Part shown: piece by piece, positions 60,644-64,000 of the stretch
Layout: every line of letters starts with the position of its first letter
Position numbering within the stretch: the first letter of the stretch is position 1
DNA from: CAYSPS01 sp964432975
GTDB lineage: Bacteria > Babelota > Babeliae > Babelales > UBA12409
Assembly: GCA_964432975.1 (NCBI GenBank)
Contig: CAYSPS010000001.1
Location: forward strand, 1 to 64,000
Length of the DNA: 64,000 nucleotides
Direction: 5' to 3'
Translations under genes and position numbers: made by a program
Notes under the pieces: generated by a model
What the model was told of the DNA's origin: nothing
Seen by the model: only the letters and a program-made list of their open reading frames with translations
Databases searched by the model: none

Positions 60644-62443
60644 TTATGAATGACGCGCTTCACCGACTCTTGTGTGATAATCACATAATTCGTCTGATGG
60701 TATAGCCCGTGCATACTCAAGCATCTCGGCACGAGTCAAATACCCATGCGCAATAGGCTCCTCACAAGTACGTGCTGCAACTTCTTCAGCACATTGACGG
60801 CAGTGACAATTGATAAGCGCCAAAGTATCGGCCTCTTGCTCAGTACCACGCGGATATAAATCAGGACGCATCGCACGGCCATAACAGCCAGATTGATCTT
60901 GCAGGGCATGCGCTAATTCATGGAGTATGCTAAATCTTCTCCGTGCATACAAAAGGTTATCAAAATTACGATTAACAATAATAACCCCACGTTGCCTAAA
61001 CTTTTCAACTAATTCACGTGGCAATATTGGACAAAGAACCGATGCAATAAATTCTATTCCAAATTGGCGTAAGCCAACATAAATGGCACGCGCGTCCGAG
61101 AATGGCTCTTGCGCATAAAAAATATATGGCACTTGAGCTAATCTCATACTTTCTACCGAACTTTCATAAAGTTGACGAATTTCCGTAGAAACCCCACGCT
61201 CGTGCAATGTGCCGGGATACAGCGTCACGAGTATCATCAATCGTCGATATTCATCTTGCAATTTAGCCCGCATAGCCAAAGTACTGCCCGTACAAAGCCG
61301 TTGATAAGCAGCTGCATACGCATTACTTGGCATGCCATAAAGATGCGCATGACTGTCAGCACGTATGATGCGTTGAGCACGTGCCGTAAGCATATTCGCA
61401 GCTAAAAAACTTCTCTGAAAATCACCAACACCAGCTAAAACATCTGCCGTAACCGTCAAAGATTGTATAATTTTGGGGCATCCATTTACTTCGCAAATAT
61501 AACGATAATGATGACGATCAAGACGCAATGCACAACCGCGGCGCGCAAATGCTTTAAATCGTTCTTGTTCTCTGGCCAATTCTAATGTTGAGGGCAACAC
61601 TTCATTAAGCGCATCAGGCGCATAAAAATAAAGCCATGTATCAGCAGACCATCGGCGTTCAAGCTCAATAGTTTGCATAAGCTCAGCAGGCTCAAATATC
61701 ACATTCGCATCAAGTCGCTCAGCAAACAAACATGATTGCAAAAAACTCCTTCCCATACGTAATGCGCGTGAGCACGCTTCAATTATACTTTCTACGGCAT
61801 AATGATTATTGATCAAAAATAAATTGGTCAAATAATCGAGTGGAACATTCCAATTCATGATATGCACACCTGCTGGGTCAGAAACTAACGTGCTACGATA
61901 TCGCGCACGCGCATCGAGCAAATCAGCATATGCTTCCTCAAACGTCTGCCGCCAAGCGCGCAGATGTTCACCACTCTGCGTGGCCATAATCTGCTGAAAC
62001 TCATGGCGCTGTTGAACCGTAAAAAATGGAAGATCAAGTAATTGTCGCGCACAATCAGCCTTGATACGATCTATACTATCTAAAAGAAGCACTAAAACTT
62101 CACGTGCAGCACACGCATTAAGATCAAGATATAACAACGCGAGCGCATATAACGTTGGTGGCACCTTTTCAATCTGTAGATCTGGCGCAATAACTTGCCG
62201 AATCTTCAGCTGTAAAAATGCCGTTTCATTTTCATCAAGCGTATCTTTTTCTGAAGCTGCCACACGATCATCACCAACATACATAGGGAACTGATAACGA
62301 ATTAAAATTTCATGAACACGCTGATATTCATCCGCAGTTGGAACCACTCGTTGACCGTTAACAACTCTAAAAACAAGAAACTGCGCATGAAGCATGTGTA
62401 TAAAAAACACACTACATCCGAATAACACGCGGAAACAATTCAT
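60644..62443 (-). CDS. Exported putative effector: shared N-terminal domain plus HELAH metalloprotease
   Basis: Encodes 599 residues with a signal peptide (residues 1-20, HMLHA). Residues 21 to about 135 match the neighbouring 531-residue protein (FLVFRVVNGQR, HEILIRYQFPMYV). The middle is helical and unfamiliar. Near residues 505-540 lies a zinc protease active site: SILHELAHALQ (H508, E509, H512) and, 23 residues on, TEQEADTLA, where E535 is the likely third ligand, as in ImmA/IrrE-like and related gluzincins. A cysteine-rich patch (CHCRQC) follows. It probably cleaves a protein outside the bacterial cytosol. Likely co-transcribed with its paralogue. Confidence 0.75.
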   Translation of the reverse strand: MNCFRVLFGCSVFFIHMLHAQFLVFRVVNGQRVVPTADEYQRVHEILIRYQFPMYVGDDRVAASEKDTLDENETAFLQLKIRQVIAPDLQIEKVPPTLYALALLYLDLNACAAREVLVLLLDSIDRIKADCARQLLDLPFFTVQQRHEFQQIMATQSGEHLRAWRQTFEEAYADLLDARARYRSTLVSDPAGVHIMNWNVPLDYLTNLFLINNHYAVESIIEACSRALRMGRSFLQSCLFAERLDANVIFEPAELMQTIELERRWSADTWLYFYAPDALNEVLPSTLELAREQERFKAFARRGCALRLDRHHYRYICEVNGCPKIIQSLTVTADVLAGVGDFQRSFLAANMLTARAQRIIRADSHAHLYGMPSNAYAAAYQRLCTGSTLAMRAKLQDEYRRLMILVTLYPGTLHERGVSTEIRQLYESSVESMRLAQVPYIFYAQEPFSDARAIYVGLRQFGIEFIASVLCPILPRELVEKFRQRGVIIVNRNFDNLLYARRRFSILHELAHALQDQSGCYGRAMRPDLYPRGTEQEADTLALINCHCRQCAEEVAARTCEEPIAHGYLTRAEMLEYARAIPSDELCDYHTRVGEARHS

Positions 62444-62611
62444 AGAGAAACCCCCTTTAACTGCTTATAAAATTAAAAAATGTCATATATAAACTGTTTC
62501 AGTTTAACAAAACTTATTAAAAATTCAAGTAGGATATAAGGATTTATCCAATTGACAAGAACATAAAAACCATAAAAACTTTTGTTGACCAGTAATGCGC
62601 AAAGGGGCTGT

Positions 62612-63682
62612 ATGAAAGCAAAAAAACACGTCTGGTTACACATGTTCATCTTCTTGATGAATGGTTTGTATGGTATGGAGCCAGATAGCACGCATAAATC
62701 ACAAAGTATGACACTGGCCACTACGCGGCATTATATCATACCAATACACTGCGAACACGATCTATTCATTGCGCTTGCACCCTATTTAAACACATCTGCC
62801 CAACCCGGCACCGTGGTTGCCCTATGGGACCTTGATTGTACGGTTGGCGTACTTGATGATTTACGTCTTCATCCATCGATATTTGATTTTAATGTTGAAC
62901 TCGTTCGACGTTTACAACCAAGCACAACAACAATGGATCCATTCGATATGGTAATGGCAGATTTGCGCAAACTATATGAAAATGCACAAATGCGCCCCAT
63001 GGAATCAGCAAATCGCATAAGCAAAATTATTTCACTGCTACAAGCCAGAAATATTCCAAATTTCGGCATCACTGCACGTTCAACACCACTTAAACAAGCA
63101 ACCATGCATCAATTAGTGAGTAACTTAAATATAAAATTTAGTCATTTGAGCTCAATCACGCAATCGCCAATGTCAGCTGAAATTATTTTCAGAAGAAGTC
63201 CACCAGCAAAGGCTTATGAAGATGGTATTTGCTGTTGCGGAATTAACAGCAAGGGCATCATTTCAAAAGAACTTTTTAACGCACTTGGAATCGATCCAGA
63301 AACCATTATCATTGCCGATGATGGTCGAAAAAATTTAGACTCATTTTTAATCGCGCATCCACACCAAAAAGTCATTGCTCTGCATATGCAAATTCCAAAT
63401 ATGCCAGATACTGATCACTTTAGAGAAATACTTGCTCAAGATGGCATAGATATTAATGAAATTGTAATGATTGGAAGTACGTCCTATTTTCGCTGGCAAT
63501 TATATCCATCAGCGCTCGCACTTGCCCGTACCGGCCCAGTTGGTGGTAGTGAAATGGACCTGCATGCCTTGGCTTCATTGTCACCAGGATCATCAAGTCC
63601 TGTCAGTTGCCGCGGAAGATTTGAAGGGGATGCCTTTGGTTCAAATTCGCCCACACCATTACAACATCCACCACAGCGTTGA
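62612..63682 (+). CDS. Exported HAD-like protein (DUF2608 type)
   Basis: Encodes 356 residues from the ATG at 62612, with AAAGGGG upstream. A signal peptide (residues 1-22, MNGLYGM) is followed by a haloacid dehalogenase-like core. Motif I WDLDCTVGV has the nucleophile pair D73 and D75, FGITARST gives motif II (Thr), and a late IIIADDGRKN supplies the motif IV acids. The middle resembles the DUF2608 family known from Legionella and chlamydia-like bacteria (family naming is from memory). HAD enzymes usually cleave phosphate esters; here the enzyme would act outside the cytosol. The C-terminal 50 residues are Pro/Ser-rich and probably disordered. Confidence 0.75.
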   Translation: MKAKKHVWLHMFIFLMNGLYGMEPDSTHKSQSMTLATTRHYIIPIHCEHDLFIALAPYLNTSAQPGTVVALWDLDCTVGVLDDLRLHPSIFDFNVELVRRLQPSTTTMDPFDMVMADLRKLYENAQMRPMESANRISKIISLLQARNIPNFGITARSTPLKQATMHQLVSNLNIKFSHLSSITQSPMSAEIIFRRSPPAKAYEDGICCCGINSKGIISKELFNALGIDPETIIIADDGRKNLDSFLIAHPHQKVIALHMQIPNMPDTDHFREILAQDGIDINEIVMIGSTSYFRWQLYPSALALARTGPVGGSEMDLHALASLSPGSSSPVSCRGRFEGDAFGSNSPTPLQHPPQR

Positions 63683-63793
63683 TGAATTTGATCAGCAACT
63701 GCATCACTTAGGCCAATAAGCTCATAATAAAAGATTGATAAACTTTTCATACTGAATAATTTAAAAAACTTTAAATTAAATTTATAAAGAGTT

Positions 63794-63822
63794 TTGACAT
63801 TTATGATAAAGACGGCTATAAT
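63794..63822 (+). promoter_or_regulatory. Consensus sigma70 promoter
   Basis: TTGACA (63794-63799) and TATAAT (63817-63822), both perfect, separated by an ideal 17-base spacer. Transcription should start near 63830 and run off the window edge. Confidence 0.9.
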
Positions 63823-63850
63823 ACATGTTATGTAATATGAAGCTCACCGA

Positions 63851-63875
63851 GTGCAAAAAAAATTTGTTTTTGCAC
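63851..63875 (+). promoter_or_regulatory. Leader hairpin downstream of the consensus promoter
   Basis: GTGCAAAAA and TTTTTGCAC form a nine-base-pair, AT-rich stem with a seven-base loop about 20 bases past the likely start site. It may protect the 5' end or regulate translation or termination. Confidence 0.45.
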
Positions 63876-63962
63876 ACAAAATGGAATTGCTTTTTTATCA
63901 AAATAATACTAAGTAAGAAGAAAGAAGCAAAAGGACTCGGCCTATATTCATGGAGTTTGAAT

Positions 63963-64000
63963 ATGACGCACGTAACAAAACAGAAAACAAAAAAGGCGGT
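63963..64000 (+). CDS. Start of a gene running off the window
   Basis: An ATG at 63963 has GGAG seven bases upstream and opens MTHVTKQKTKKA to the window end. A second open frame from the ATG at 63950 overlaps it but lacks a well-spaced ribosome binding site. The strong promoter at 63794 probably serves this gene. Too little is visible to name it. Confidence 0.4.
   Translation, partial: MTHVTKQKTKKA

Noticed and set aside
1..64000. tRNA genes, rRNA genes, CRISPR arrays, insertion sequences
   Set aside because: I looked for T-loop type sequences, rRNA landmarks, regularly spaced repeats and transposase motifs on both strands and saw none; a dedicated tRNA search would be more reliable than reading by eye.

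Overview
The window reads as a chromosomal segment of a Gram-negative-type bacterium with a host-dependent lifestyle. My best guess is a member of the candidate phylum Dependentiae (TM6). That is inference from gene content: ankyrin-repeat proteins, very many exported proteins with no clear family, compact housekeeping operons, an archaeal/eukaryotic-type prolyl-tRNA synthetase, a KimA-type potassium importer and exported versions of normally cytosolic enzymes. No rRNA or tRNA gene was seen, so the assignment cannot be anchored. Six runs of N interrupt the sequence (16512-16597, 17482-17491, 27125-27137, 35715-35724, 52593-52602, 55671-55692), and each cuts a gene.

Layout. Positions 1-8900, minus strand: a four-gene set of exported proteins of unknown function followed by mutS. 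9000-17400: a GalU-like nucleotidyltransferase with an N-terminal signal sequence, an exported protein, ftsW, ileS and a long exported low-complexity/coiled-coil protein. 17460-21800, plus strand: three overlapping pilin-like genes, rplI, dnaB, a membrane-targeted methyltransferase and ruvC. 21700-23600: a pentapeptide-repeat gene lying between two copies of the ruvC 3' end, then two small genes. 23600-26700, minus: recF and dnaN, with a small membrane-protein gene between them on the plus strand. 26839-28718: kimA-like. 28719-29059: an ankyrin-gene remnant. Then xerD.

30123-38355, plus: three consecutive exported proteins, beginning with a giant 1868-residue beta-rich repeat protein. 38386-41300, minus: a coiled-coil membrane protein, proS and an ankyrin protein. 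41441: a second ankyrin protein. 42100-53115 is a long minus-strand housekeeping run: carD, miaA, a small membrane protein, ppiD, recA, infC-rpmI-rplT, zapB-like, zapA, rny, ymdB and two EamA transporters. Next come an exported or membrane protein, a 640-base spacer with a possible structured RNA, an HU gene, a cyclase-family hydrolase and an ICMT-type methyltransferase.

56287-63682 is the most interesting stretch. One plus-strand run encodes two VanX-like dipeptidases, a GNAT acetyltransferase and a lipoprotein-type adenylate kinase, all with export signals. Opposite it lie two paralogous exported proteins that share about 130 N-terminal residues but end in different modules: a HELAH metalloprotease, and a domain resembling ADP-ribosyltransferases. 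An exported HAD-like (DUF2608-type) protein follows. The general theme is export of enzymes that need ATP, UTP, SAM or acetyl-CoA. Those cofactors are not expected in a bacterial periplasm, so these proteins may act in the host cell. That is a hypothesis, not something the sequence proves.
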